A DNA stretch of 64,000 nt from Desmodesmus armatus (Eukaryota; Chlorophyta; Chlorophyceae; Sphaeropleales; Scenedesmaceae), in contig VIIQ02000632.1 of the NCBI GenBank assembly GCA_007449985.2, positions 1 through 64,000 on the forward strand, read 5' to 3'. Numbering within the stretch: position 1 is the stretch's first letter; the number at the start of each line of letters is the position of its first letter. Made by a program: the position numbers and the translations under genes. Below, in pieces: positions 1 through 10,096 of the stretch. The notes under the pieces were generated by a model. It did no database searches, had not been told where the DNA came from, and worked only from the letters and a program-made list of their open reading frames with translations.

Positions 1-3000
1 GCCTTGGAGAGCAGCGGTAGCCCAGTGCCAGCCATGCCAAGTCCTCATCCACTGCTTGACACTGTGCCTTGCCACTGCCATTTTGGTAAGCGCCCGCTTG
101 ACGATGTGCACAGCCTTCTCTGCCTGACCATTGGCCTGAGGGTGGTCTGCACTGATGATGGCATGATCGATGAGCGCATCCTCCAGGAGCTTGGCAAACT
201 CGCCCTCAAACTCTGTCCCTGAGTCTGTCACCACCTGCCCTGGTGCTGCAAAGTGTGCCAATACACCGTGCAAGAAGTGGTATGCAGTGGTCTCCGCCTT
301 GTCGTTTTCCATCGGCACCACCACCAGGTACTTGCTGAATGCCTCAACACACACCAGCACATACTTGTTGCCCTTTGCACTCTTGGGTAGTGGCCCAGCT
401 GTGTCCACGTGCCACCTGAAACCCATGCTGCTGATTGGAATGGGGCGCAGCTCCTCCGGCTTGGCGGTGAAGCTGGCATGCACCCTGCTGCAGTGCTCGC
501 AGCGTGACAGCACTGTTGCAACGTCCGCCAGTAACCCATACCACCAGTGCTTACTGAGTAGCATGGCTGAGGTGCGCCGCCTGCCAAAGTGCCCACACAT
601 CTCGTGTTGCTGCCGTATGAGACCAGCACGCGCCTGTGGTGGAGGTACCAGCCTGTCGGTGCCATCTGGCATCCTCCTGATCAGCTGCTGGTCCTTGAAG
701 TAGTATGAGCGTGCACGTCGCTTGATACGTGCTGCCTGGCTGGCTGCCAGGTCTTGTGGGAGTTGCCCTGTTCTGATGTACTCCAGGGTCTTATCGTCGG
801 CCCAGATGTCACCTTGGCTCGTAGCCGTAGTGTTCTCCTGGTAGCCAGCTGTCATGGCTAGCTGCTGCTGATAGCCATGTGGGGTTGCAGTTGCCTCTCT
901 GCCAGGCCACTCCTGCGCCAGTTCCCCTTCGTGTGCGCTGAATGCACGTGTCGCCAAGTCAGTAGAGGTAGGCAGGCCCCGCAGGAACCAAGCCTTGGCG
1001 ATGGCCATGAGCACCTGCAAAGTGTTGGCATCCATGCTTTCACCGAGCAACGCACACCGCTGCGCTTGTGTGAGGCCTGCTGCTGCTGTGCTGCCTGGAA
1101 GATAGCCCAGAGCTACCTCTCTCTCCTCTGCTGTTGGCTCGCCCCACTTGACTACAGCAGGCACCGTTGTGTCCAAAACACTGCCAGGCTGGCCAGGCCT
1201 GAAGGCGTAGGAGCGTGCGCTGCTGACCAAGGTAGGCCAGGCTGCGCGAGGCTGCCCTGGTGCGTTGCAGGGGTAGAGAGGAGCAGCGTCTGGTCGGTTG
1301 ACAGGTTGCGCGGTCCTGCCAGGTCCCAAGGCAAGCTGTACGCTGCGTGCGGGTGGCCTCTTGACAAATGCCAAAGCTGCTCGCAGTTGACTGGGCCCAA
1401 CCAGGTTGGACCAGAAGTTGCGCGCCCGATGTGCAAGGCTGCCAAACTGTGCTGCGTCCAGCACCACAGGTAACCCTAGGCACGCCTTGATTTTATTGAA
1501 GTCATGCTGACTGATGCTGCTCAGCCTGTGCTGCTGCAAGAGCACATTCTCCACCAGGTAGGCTGGGGGCTGGTGTGGGAGTAGCTGTTGCAACGCTCCC
1601 ACTACCCTGACCAGGTCAAACAGCAGTTGAGCCCGATCACCCCGAAGCCCCTGTGACTTGCCTGCTGCAGAGAAGTCTTGACAGGGCCAGCCTCCTACTA
1701 CCAGCCATTGCTTGACTGGTGCCTCGCTGACAGCCTTGCTGAGCTGCTGTGTGGTGATGTGCCTCACATCCATGGGAAGAATGCTGAAACTGCCAGCCAA
1801 AGCATCCTCCGGTAGCTGCTTGGGATACATGCTTTGCAGCACCCTGATCCTGTGTAACGCCGCCCGCTGTGCCATGGGGTTGATGTCGCTGTACAGGTAC
1901 TGTTTGACTGTGATGCCACTCCTGAGCACCATCTCCAGCCCTGCGCAGATGCCACCAAACGGCTCATAAAGCACGATGCCCTGCTGCAGCGCTGCCGGGA
2001 AGAACGTGTCTGCCACAGTAGCCGTGCACAGCCCTTGTGTCTCCCTTACGCCCCAGGGGTCCAATGCACCTGTGTACACTCCTGGCTGGAAGCTGTCCGG
2101 TTGGGGCTGTTGTAGCCCTGCCAATGTGACCCACGCCGATGCTGCCTGCTGTAGGTCATGCTGCCGCCAAGCTACTGCTGGGTGTTGTGTGTCCACGCAG
2201 CAGCCATCGTCAGCAAAAAGTTGTCCTGCTGTCTCCCCCCCCAGCAATGAGTCGGCGGTTGGGGCGAATGTGTCCACTGCAGACTCGTTGCTGCACAGTA
2301 GACAACACAACGCCTCGTGCTCCAGCTGTTCATGACTGTAGCTGTCTGCTGGTTCTGCCGCCAGCGCTGCTGCTGGGCTGTGAAGGATTGGGCAGTCACC
2401 AGGTGTTTCCTCATAAGCCATTGCTGCCACTCCAGCTGCTGCTGTTGATTTGCTGCCAATGCCCAGCTCCAGTGCCAGACTGTCATGTGTGTAGACCAGT
2501 GGGTCCGTTGTTTTGCAGTCTGGCAGAAGCACAGTGGGCACCCAGTCATGCAGCTCCGTGTCCAACCTGGCTCCAGTGGTGTCTGCCACACAGCTACTGG
2601 CTTCCCTGCTAGGCACATCAGCTGGGTTTGACTTGCCTGCCCTGTGCACCAGTGAGAAGCGGTACTCCTGAAGTGCCAGAATCCAACGCATCTGCTGCCC
2701 CACTGGTGTCTTCTGTGTCAGCAGCCATAACAGCGCCCGGTGGTCGCTGTGGAGATAGAACTCCCTGGAGTGCAAGTACGGCCTGTACATTTTGACGCCC
2801 CACACTGCTGCCATCATCTCGCCTTTCCAGGCGGGATAGTTCTGCTCAGCTGCATTGAGGGACCTGCTGGCACAGGCCACCATGTACTCCGTCCCATCCT
2901 CCGCCTCCTGATTCAGCACAGCTGCAATGCCCGTGTTGCTCCAGTCGACATACAGATGAAAACTGCGCCCATCCACAGGCTGCCTGAGCCCCAAACCCTT

Positions 3001-4362
3001 CTTGCACAGCGCCGTTCGAAGCCCCTCATACGCCTGGTTACAGTCATCACTCCAGATGTACTGCGCACCCTTCTCCATAAGCTTGTAAAGCGGCCTGGCA
3101 ATGATGGCAAAGTTGGGCACATAGCACCTGTAGTAATTAAACAGGCCAAGGTGGGCCTGCAGGCGCTTGAGGCTGGTGGGTGGCTGCAGTGCCTTGATGC
3201 CTGCAATCTTGGCTGGCTCCGGCTTGCACTCCTTGGCTGATACCAGGTGACCCAGGTAAGGCAAGCAGTCTGCACCCACGATTGTCTTGGCAGGGTGCAG
3301 GCGCAAGCCCACTGTCTTGAGATGCTGTAGAAGTGTTCTGAAGTTGGTCACCATGTCCTCCCAGGTGTCGCACCACATGATAACGTCATCGACGAACGGC
3401 GCCGCACAGTGAGACAAACCAGCTGCTGCCAGCTCCTTCTCCATAACCCGCTGGAAAATTGCCGTGGCGTTCACGTGACCAAAACACAGCCGCGTGTAGG
3501 TCAGTCGCTTGCCACTGTCGGGTGCGTGGAAGGCCACGTGCTGCTGCGCCTCTTCGCTCAGGTTGAGCTGCCAAAAGCCCGCTCTAAAGTCCGCCTTGAC
3601 CAAGAATTTGTGCCCCCTAATTCGCCTAAACAGTTCTTCCGGTAGTGGCAGGCCGTAACTGTCCACCACTGTGTTGCCGTTGACGTTGCGCAGGTCGATG
3701 CAGAACCGCTTGTCGGTCCAGCTACCGTCGGGTGCTCGCTTCATAGGCAACGTGATAGCTGAAGCATGCGGACAGGTCGTTGGAATTTCTTTTACGATGC
3801 CCGCATCCAGCATCTCCTGCACCTTCTCCTTGGCAAACTTCACCTCCTCTTCTGTGTAGCGTCTGGGTGCGCTCCACATACGTTTGGAGGGATCGATCAG
3901 TTTGAAGTCAGCTACGTCCCCTGTGTAGCCAGGCAAGTCCTGCAGACTGTAAGCAAATGCCCCTCGCTCCTCCAACAGCATCTGCACCAGCTGGTCCATT
4001 TGTGCAGGCGATGCATCTGGGTGGTTGCCCAAGATCCATTTGCCCTCATCGTGCACTGTCCATCTGGCGTCATGCACATCTTCTGTTGCGCCATCGGGCC
4101 CAAGTTGGTCCAGAGCTGCTGGGTCGGCCTGGTACCACTTCACTTGGCCAGAATCATGCTCTGCTGTAGCAGCGAAACCTACTGCAATGCAGGTTGGCAA
4201 GCTCCTGCTGCAGCAAGTGCATGTTGAGGTGTGGTGGGACGCCATGTGGCAGGGGAAAGTAGCCAGCTTGCAGTGCTGATCCAGTGGCTGCTGCCCCAAT
4301 GCTGTTGGTAACCTGCATTGCTGCTGTGGAGCACAGCACTGAGAAGAAACAGAGCAGGCACA
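1..4362 (-). CDS. pol: Pol polyprotein: RT, RNase H, cytosine-5 DNA methyltransferase, integrase (partial, runs off left edge)
   Basis: The frame is open from just after a TGA at 4365-4363 to base 1; the first ATG is at 4245 and residues are counted from it. RT: KADFRAGFW (motif A Asp at 3591-3589) and FVDD (3396-3385, residues 284-287). RNase H: YVDW (Asp at 2946) and SDHRALLWL near 2748-2722. Methyltransferase: residues about 755-1080 (separate entry). Integrase: HHCC finger starting HEMCGH (606-589) and ending CEHC (501-490); catalytic Asp at 405 (VDTAGP), Asp at 225 (TDSGTEF) and Glu at 120 (GQAEKA). D-to-E spacing is 34 residues, one short of the usual 35. The frame is +1 relative to the Gag-protease ORF and overlaps it by 209 nt, so expression needs a +1 frameshift or re-initiation at ATG 4245. 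No inactivating change is visible. Confidence 0.93.
980..1980 (-). other. C5-cytosine DNA methyltransferase domain inside Pol, between RNase H and integrase
   Basis: Conserved DNMT motifs occur in canonical (unpermuted) order. Motif I is LYEPFGGICAGLE (about 1971-1933), followed by the SDIN segment and the MDVRHIT segment. Motif IV is GGWPCQDFS, with the catalytic Cys codon at 1683-1681. Motif VI is VENV (1554-1543). Motif VIII is HRARNFW (1431-1411). Near the end LLGES (1050-1036) resembles the C-terminal motif IX-X region. The HRARxFW-N-L block and the LLGxS block resemble DNMT3-type enzymes, while PCQ rather than PCN in motif IV is more like other DNMT families. All catalytic residues (Cys, ENV Glu, Arg block) are present, so activity is plausible. 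The rest of Pol continues in the same frame on both sides, so it is part of the polyprotein and not a nested insertion. Confidence 0.88.
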
Positions 4363-7300
4363 TCAGCACTGTGCGCGCAGTGATGACCTTGCCAGAGTGA
4401 CGCACTGTGGCGACCACAGAGACCTTTGTTTGCGGTGCGTCCTGCTCTGCCGTCGGTTGCAAGCCAGGGCCTGGCCTGGGCCCTCTGTTGTGCCGACGCT
4501 TGCGTGCGCGCCGTGTGTCGCCAAGGTTGTTAGTGGGCACAGGTTCTGCCACATTATACTCCCTTGCGCGCATGGGGTTGCCTGGGCGCACTGCTGCTCC
4601 CGCCATGCTGACCAATCCACGCATGATCTTTGAGGGGTACTTCCTCAGCGGCAAGTCCACAAAGAAGTGGAACATGCCTAGCAGCAGCAGCACCATGTGT
4701 GTCGTGATCCAGCTGATGCCCGGCAGCAGCTGACCAGCAGCCTTGGACCAGTCAAAGCCCCATAGCTTGCCTGCTGGCTCCTCCAGTGGCTGCTGTGCTT
4801 CTGCCTGCTCCTGCTCCTGCTCCTGCTGTTGCTGCTGCTGCTGCCGCCCCCTGCCCTTGCGGCCGCGCCCACGCCGGCGCCTGCGCTTGTTGTGCTCACC
4901 CCCAGTTTGTTGTTGCAGCCAAGCATCTGCTGCACTGCCATGAGGGCTGAAATACTCGATGTCAGCAGTCACTGGGTTGTAAGCATCCACCAGCTCTGGG
5001 AGACTGTCGCTGTCACTGCCTGTGCACAGCTCAGGCATAGCGGTTGACCCAGTGGAGCTGCTGCTGTCCAAGTCCTCTTGCACCTGCTGTGGCACACCAC
5101 CATTCAGGCCCAGGTGGTCCAAGTACCAGCGATCGTTCACTTCAAATGGCCCAGCATCCAGTTCTGTGATAACTCCTGCCTGAAGCAGCCGTTCGAGCTC
5201 TGCATTGGCTAGAGTGTTCTCCTCTGCAGTAAACGGCCTGTAGTTGATGCCCGGCACTGCTGCTGCTGAGCCCTCAAGCTCCTCTGTGTCCCTGCTGTCC
5301 TCCTCCCAGATGGTGGCAGCCGCCATGTTGCCACTGCTGATGCTGCTGTTGCCGTTCTTGACATAGCCACGCACGGGAATGCCGTGTATAATGTCAAGCC
5401 TGCCCTGTGCTGCCTTGGGACGGAAGCATAGCATGTTGAGGGCTGGATCCACATACCCAAACACCGGCAGCAGTGTCTTCTTGTCCAAGCACACCTTAAA
5501 CATGCCACCCGCGTCTCCCTCCAGCACCCAAGCACACGGAACGGGCAGGACTGCTGCCAGTGGGTGTCCCTTGGCAAGTGTGAGAACCAGCGGTCCTGTC
5601 CTGCCGATAATCTTCTTGGACGGCAGCCCATCAATGCCCTTGACAGACGGCACCTGATTTGTTCTGAAGATGTAAGTACCCCACTCGCCACAAGCCACCT
5701 CAGTGAACAGCAGCAGTGTGGCACCTGAGTCCTGGAACGCCATATCTACTAGCACATCACGCCCATCCGGGGTTGTTAGTGTCAATCCTTCCTGTTTGTT
5801 CGTGCCCACCAGGAAGTCCAGCGTCACAGGCATTGACTGGCGTAGGGTGTAATCGATTGCCACTGGCTTGAAGCCATACTGCAGCATGACTGACTCCAGG
5901 AGGCTGCGGCTGCTTGCCGCCGCTGCTGCAACAGGGCCACAGCGCCCAGAACTGCTGCTGGACACCATGCTGGCAGTACCCTTTGCTGCTGTTGCCTCCT
6001 GCAGAGCCTGCTGCCCTCCCTGCTGTGCACTGCTGCTACCATGTGCTCCACCAGCCTCCTGCACACCCAGAAGGTCTCCAAAAGCAGATACCCTGCTCGC
6101 CACAAACCGCTGAATGTCAAGCAGCGTGTGCAGTAGCCCCCTGCTGGTGCCGTCCAGCTCTCCTAAGCCAGCAACCAGTGCATTGGTGATGCGTGGCATG
6201 GAACGCATGGCATTCAGGTCTGTAGGAAGAGCTGAGGGTGGTAGGAAGCCCTTGGGCACAGGCTGCCTGACAACCCTGCCCTGCTGCACTGCACCAGCTC
6301 CTGCCTGTGCACGTGTCCCAACCAGTGCATACTCATGTCCCGTTGAGTCAAAGAGCCCACCTGCCAGATCCTGCTGCCAGTCTGCTAAGCCCACATAACA
6401 GAAAGAGGGCCCAAAGTGCATTGTTTCCTGCTGCTGCTCCTCACTCACATACCCGCCTGCATCCGGCAGCACCATCATTGCTGCTTGTTCACCGGTGCTG
6501 TCGCCAACTGCACCAGTGATAGCCAGCGGTGTGTGAGAGGGTGGCAGCCCTGCCATTGGCTGCTGCATTGCCGAGCCGCCCATGGGCCAGTAGCTGGAAC
6601 CAGCAGACCCCATGCCTGTCATGTAAGCTGCATAAGCCCCATACGGCTCTGCTGCTGCGCCATAAGCCATGTTCATGTACCGCTGCTGCTGTGTGTGCTG
6701 TCCAATGAACTGCTGCATAGCTGGCGGCAGCTTGTTGCTCTGCATCATCCTCCGCAGCAGCTCCTTGCAACGCCCCAGCCGTGGCTTCAGCTTCTGCTGC
6801 ATGCAGCGGGAGATGTAGTGCACCATCCCCTGCTCAGGTGCACGCTCCGTGGGGCCCTCCCACTTCTCTGGAGCCAGCTCTGGCTTGTCCATATAGCAGA
6901 CACCATCTGAGTGGCCCTTGGCAAAGCCACAGATGACACACGCCATAACTGCTGACCCAACACCCAAGCCAGGTGGCCCTGCGTACTGCTGCTGCCTGCC
7001 GTTGCTGCCACCATAGCCCCTGTTACCCCTGCTGTTTTCTGGCTTGTTGTAAGCCCTTGGCAGCCCTTGCCCCAGTCCTGCCGGTGCTGCGCCTGCTCCT
7101 GCTGCTGCCATAGCCACTGCCTGCTGCACCATGATTGCCAGCGTGTTGACGTCCAAGGTTCCAGCGCTGCTGCCAATGCTGCTGCTGCTTTTGTTGGCAG
7201 TGCTGCCCTCCTGCGCTGCTGCCATAGCCAGCCCCGCCATGCGCCTGCCCTTGCAGTCTTGGTTCAGGTGTGGCCGCTTTGTTGCAGGACAGTCCAGGCA

Positions 7301-8581
7301 GACAGCAGAGGGGTCCTTGGGGTCGATCTCCGCCATGTCAAAGCCCTTGGTGATGAGCAGCTTCTCACGCGCACCCATCTTGCTGAGGTACTGCTGTGTA
7401 GCCTCATTCTCCCGGCGAGAACGCAGCAGCGTCTGCACCAGTGTACTCTCCTCACCTGCGCGCCGGGCGTTCTTGCTGCTTCCAGCTCCCACACTGCTGT
7501 TGCCCACCATAATCAATGCCTGCTGCGCCAGCACGCCATCCTGATGGAGGTTCTTCTCGAATTGCTGAACTTGGTCAGCTAGTGATTCCAGCGCAATGTG
7601 AGTTCTGTTGGACGCATAGTACTCCTCCTTGCGCTGCCGTGCAAACTGCCTGCTGCTGGCATTGCTGAGACCCTTGCAGAAGGTGGTAATGTCTGCACCT
7701 GCTGGCACAATGCCCAGTGTCTTGACACTCTCATACAGCACTGCCACGCGCTGCGCAAACTCCTGCACCTGCCTGCTGCCCTGGGAACCCTCACTCTGCA
7801 GCTGGTAGAACTCAGCCTGCTCCTTGCTGCTGGCCACTCCGTATGCTGCGTCCATCATACACCAGAAAAGCTCCATGACACAGCTGTGAGGGCTCCACTT
7901 CCTCATCCCCACAGTCATGAAGTATTTATTGTCCTGCGTGCTCTTGACCAGCCTGTCACTGAGCGTTTTGAAGAAGCCCAGCATAGCAGTTTGCATAGGA
8001 TCTGTTGTTGCAGGAGGCAGGCCGCCGCCGCCACCGCCGCTGCTGTTGCCAGTTGAGTCCTGCTGCTGCACAAGTGGCGAAGAGTTTGCTGTCAGCGCCT
8101 GCTCCAGCCCAACACTGTCCTCAAGTGCCCAGCCCTTGGCAACCGCAGCAATGTGTACTTTCTCATACCTCTCCTTGATCAATGCTGCCAGCGTCTGCTC
8201 TGCCAAGTCACTGTTGGGGTGACGCTTGCGCACAAACTCCAGAGCAGCTGCTTCCAGCTCCTGTGGAGGATACCAGCCCTGGTCAGCAGCCCTGACATGT
8301 TTCTCCAAGACCTGCCCAGCCTGCTCCACTGCTTTGGCACCATCGGAGCGTATGACAGTCAACTGGGCAATCTCGGCAATCTCTTCACCAGAGTGCTTGT
8401 CCAGCTTCTTGTCCATGGCTGCATTGCGCTTTTGGCCCTGGTTCCACCTGACAGCACGCTGCCATTCTCCGAAGGAATCCACTCCAGGCTGTCCAGACCA
8501 TAGCTTTGGTATCATGGAGTTGCTGCTGCTGCTTCCAGAGTCCAGCTTGCCCCCAAAAGACAGACTGCCAAGGCCAGCCAT
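4154..8581 (-). CDS. gag-pro: Gag-protease polyprotein of the retrotransposon
   Basis: The frame is open from about 8922 (in-frame TAA just upstream) to TGA 4156-4154. The first in-frame ATG is at 8581, giving 1475 residues; a longer version would need a non-ATG start (TTG at 8896). Two zinc-knuckle-like motifs, Cx2Cx6Hx4C near 7300-7250 and Cx2Cx5Hx4C near 6943-6899, mark nucleocapsid, the latter after a Q/A/G-rich stretch. A retropepsin active site, FQDSGATLL, lies at about 5742-5716. The C-terminal third is unusual. It has a second segment resembling the RT N-terminus (YRPFTAEEN...LLQAGVITEL, about 5240-5160), a poly-Gln/Glu stretch and basic RRRRRGRGRKGRG block near 4850, and two hydrophobic stretches (about 4720-4650 and 4385-4310). 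Function of that tail is unknown. Confidence 0.87.
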   Translation of the reverse strand: MAGLGSLSFGGKLDSGSSSSNSMIPKLWSGQPGVDSFGEWQRAVRWNQGQKRNAAMDKKLDKHSGEEIAEIAQLTVIRSDGAKAVEQAGQVLEKHVRAADQGWYPPQELEAAALEFVRKRHPNSDLAEQTLAALIKERYEKVHIAAVAKGWALEDSVGLEQALTANSSPLVQQQDSTGNSSGGGGGGLPPATTDPMQTAMLGFFKTLSDRLVKSTQDNKYFMTVGMRKWSPHSCVMELFWCMMDAAYGVASSKEQAEFYQLQSEGSQGSRQVQEFAQRVAVLYESVKTLGIVPAGADITTFCKGLSNASSRQFARQRKEEYYASNRTHIALESLADQVQQFEKNLHQDGVLAQQALIMVGNSSVGAGSSKNARRAGEESTLVQTLLRSRRENEATQQYLSKMGAREKLLITKGFDMAEIDPKDPSAVCLDCPATKRPHLNQDCKGRRMAGLAMAAAQEGSTANKSSSSIGSSAGTLDVNTLAIMVQQAVAMAAAGAGAAPAGLGQGLPRAYNKPENSRGNRGYGGSNGRQQQYAGPPGLGVGSAVMACVICGFAKGHSDGVCYMDKPELAPEKWEGPTERAPEQGMVHYISRCMQQKLKPRLGRCKELLRRMMQSNKLPPAMQQFIGQHTQQQRYMNMAYGAAAEPYGAYAAYMTGMGSAGSSYWPMGGSAMQQPMAGLPPSHTPLAITGAVGDSTGEQAAMMVLPDAGGYVSEEQQQETMHFGPSFCYVGLADWQQDLAGGLFDSTGHEYALVGTRAQAGAGAVQQGRVVRQPVPKGFLPPSALPTDLNAMRSMPRITNALVAGLGELDGTSRGLLHTLLDIQRFVASRVSAFGDLLGVQEAGGAHGSSSAQQGGQQALQEATAAKGTASMVSSSSSGRCGPVAAAAASSRSLLESVMLQYGFKPVAIDYTLRQSMPVTLDFLVGTNKQEGLTLTTPDGRDVLVDMAFQDSGATLLLFTEVACGEWGTYIFRTNQVPSVKGIDGLPSKKIIGRTGPLVLTLAKGHPLAAVLPVPCAWVLEGDAGGMFKVCLDKKTLLPVFGYVDPALNMLCFRPKAAQGRLDIIHGIPVRGYVKNGNSSISSGNMAAATIWEEDSRDTEELEGSAAAVPGINYRPFTAEENTLANAELERLLQAGVITELDAGPFEVNDRWYLDHLGLNGGVPQQVQEDLDSSSSTGSTAMPELCTGSDSDSLPELVDAYNPVTADIEYFSPHGSAADAWLQQQTGGEHNKRRRRRGRGRKGRGRQQQQQQQEQEQEQAEAQQPLEEPAGKLWGFDWSKAAGQLLPGISWITTHMVLLLLGMFHFFVDLPLRKYPSKIMRGLVSMAGAAVRPGNPMRAREYNVAEPVPTNNLGDTRRARKRRHNRGPRPGPGLQPTAEQDAPQTKVSVVATVRHSGKVITARTVLMCLLCFFSVLCSTAAMQVTNSIGAAATGSALQAGYFPLPHGVPPHLNMHLLQQELANLHCSRFRCYSRA

Positions 8582-8922
8582 GCTGCTGGTGGCCTGCTCG
8601 AAGAGTGGATTGGTGAAAACAAGAGTGCTGTCCTCCTGCTGCTCGCCAATGTGCTGATCCTGGTCACCAGAGTAGCTGATCAGTCCAGAGCCCAAATTCT
8701 CCTGGTTGTCAGCGCCACCTGCTTCCTCCGACGCACGCACTTGACCAACAGCTTGCCGAACCACCGATTGGAACTGCTCCGAAAGCGATCCAGACGTTGG
8801 AAATGGCTGCTGTCCACGCCTGCCCGCTGAAGAAGCCAGCCTGGAAATGGGCCAGCTCTGAAATGCACCAGTGGATCTTCCCAAAAACCCACGCAAGTAA
8901 ACTATAATAGTATTTAAAACAC

Positions 8923-10096
8923 CTTAATGCTTACTAGACGCGCCGCGATGCCCCCAGTAGCCAGGCACGTGGCAGCGCCCACCACCCACTAGTGGCCCTT
9001 TCACTAGCGCCCGCAGTTGAGCACTAGCGAGCTACTACAAGTGTATAAATGCAAATGTGGCACTCGGCTTGTGGTTTGCTGCCTAAAGCTTGCAGCAATG
9101 ATGCTTCGCAGCCAGCTGGCTGCTCTGAGGGTAGCAGATACTCACTTGTAGTCCTTTGCAAAGTGTTGATGCGCTGTATGAATGTATGAGTGATGTTCAG
9201 GCACCCGGTTCGACCACAGGTCGCTGCTGGGGCTGGTTGCTGCACCTGTGCGCTCTGAATTGGGGATTCAAATGAGCGAGTACTCGGGAAACACTGCCAG
9301 AAGTTTACACCAAGCACTGTCAAAGCCGAGTGCGACGCACAGAGCACCACAGCGGCACAAAGGAATCGGCACTGCAGGCGGTAAACCCTGAACCCGCCAG
9401 TGATCCTGTGCATCGCAGCACCAAACTCATCGCATACAACTCCCAAGCACTTAACCACCAATAATAGCACTGCCACGCAGCAGTATCTGGCATGATCTGA
9501 TATCACCCAGAGTCCTTGTTGACTCAACATGATTAGTCAACTATCACACTGATTCTGCTAAGGCATGTGTTGTATAGCCTTGTACACAGCATAACCTTCC
9601 TGTGAGGATTACTGCTCACTCAGCAGGAATCGGTCAGTGTAGCTGCTGCTCGTGTCACCAAGGTTTGGGCATGAGGACTGGGGAACTCTTCAGCTTAGTC
9701 ATTCACGTTCTTTTTGAAATTGGATGCCTCAAGGCAGTCCTTACAACCCTGGATAAGCCAACTTGTGCTCACACTTGACCCCTAACCCCTGAACACCGTA
9801 ACTGCCAGATGAGTCAGCCCACAATGTCACAAGATAGTGGTTCTGCTGTGTAGTCCACCTTGCAGTACTCAGGGAAATCGCATGCTGCTTGACCTCGCGG
9901 GTGCAGTGCTCAAGTTCTTAGCTAACTCAAGTCAGTGATCAACGTGCTGTACATCTCAATCGTTGGTGGATATAGGTGTACGGAGGCTTTGTCTGTCTAA
10001 GTCAGTCTACGGAAATGTTCTAAGCAGGCCAGCCCAGGCTAGGCCCTCGTGCTGTCCAGAAATGCTGCACCACTGCTGATCCTGTAGCTATCAGCC
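8923..10096. other. Non-coding stretch: probable 5' LTR/leader of the retrotransposon, then SNX upstream region
   Basis: No convincing gene. The part nearest 8.9 kb should hold the retrotransposon leader and 5' LTR, but no second LTR is available for comparison and I could not place a primer-binding site. A short inverted repeat (stem GTTGACT/AGTCAAC) lies at 9518-9541. The segment up to 10096 must also contain the SNX promoter; I see no clear TATA box at the expected distance. Confidence 0.4.

Larger units (their letters stand above)
1..8922 (-). mobile_element. Ty3/gypsy-type LTR retrotransposon carrying a DNA methyltransferase (left part outside window)
   Basis: Two overlapping ORFs on the minus strand encode, in order, Gag with zinc knuckles, retropepsin, reverse transcriptase, RNase H, a C5-cytosine methyltransferase, an HHCC zinc finger and a DDE integrase core. 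RT-RNase H-integrase order is that of Ty3/gypsy elements. Both ORFs are free of stops over about 8.7 kb, so the copy looks young. The integrase C-terminus and 3' LTR lie beyond the left edge. The 5' LTR should lie above about 8.9 kb, but with only one end visible it cannot be delimited. Confidence 0.9.

Noticed and set aside
9024..9530. 168-residue minus-strand ORF upstream of Gag
   Set aside because: Lies in the expected LTR/leader region, no similarity, and no clear relation to Gag.
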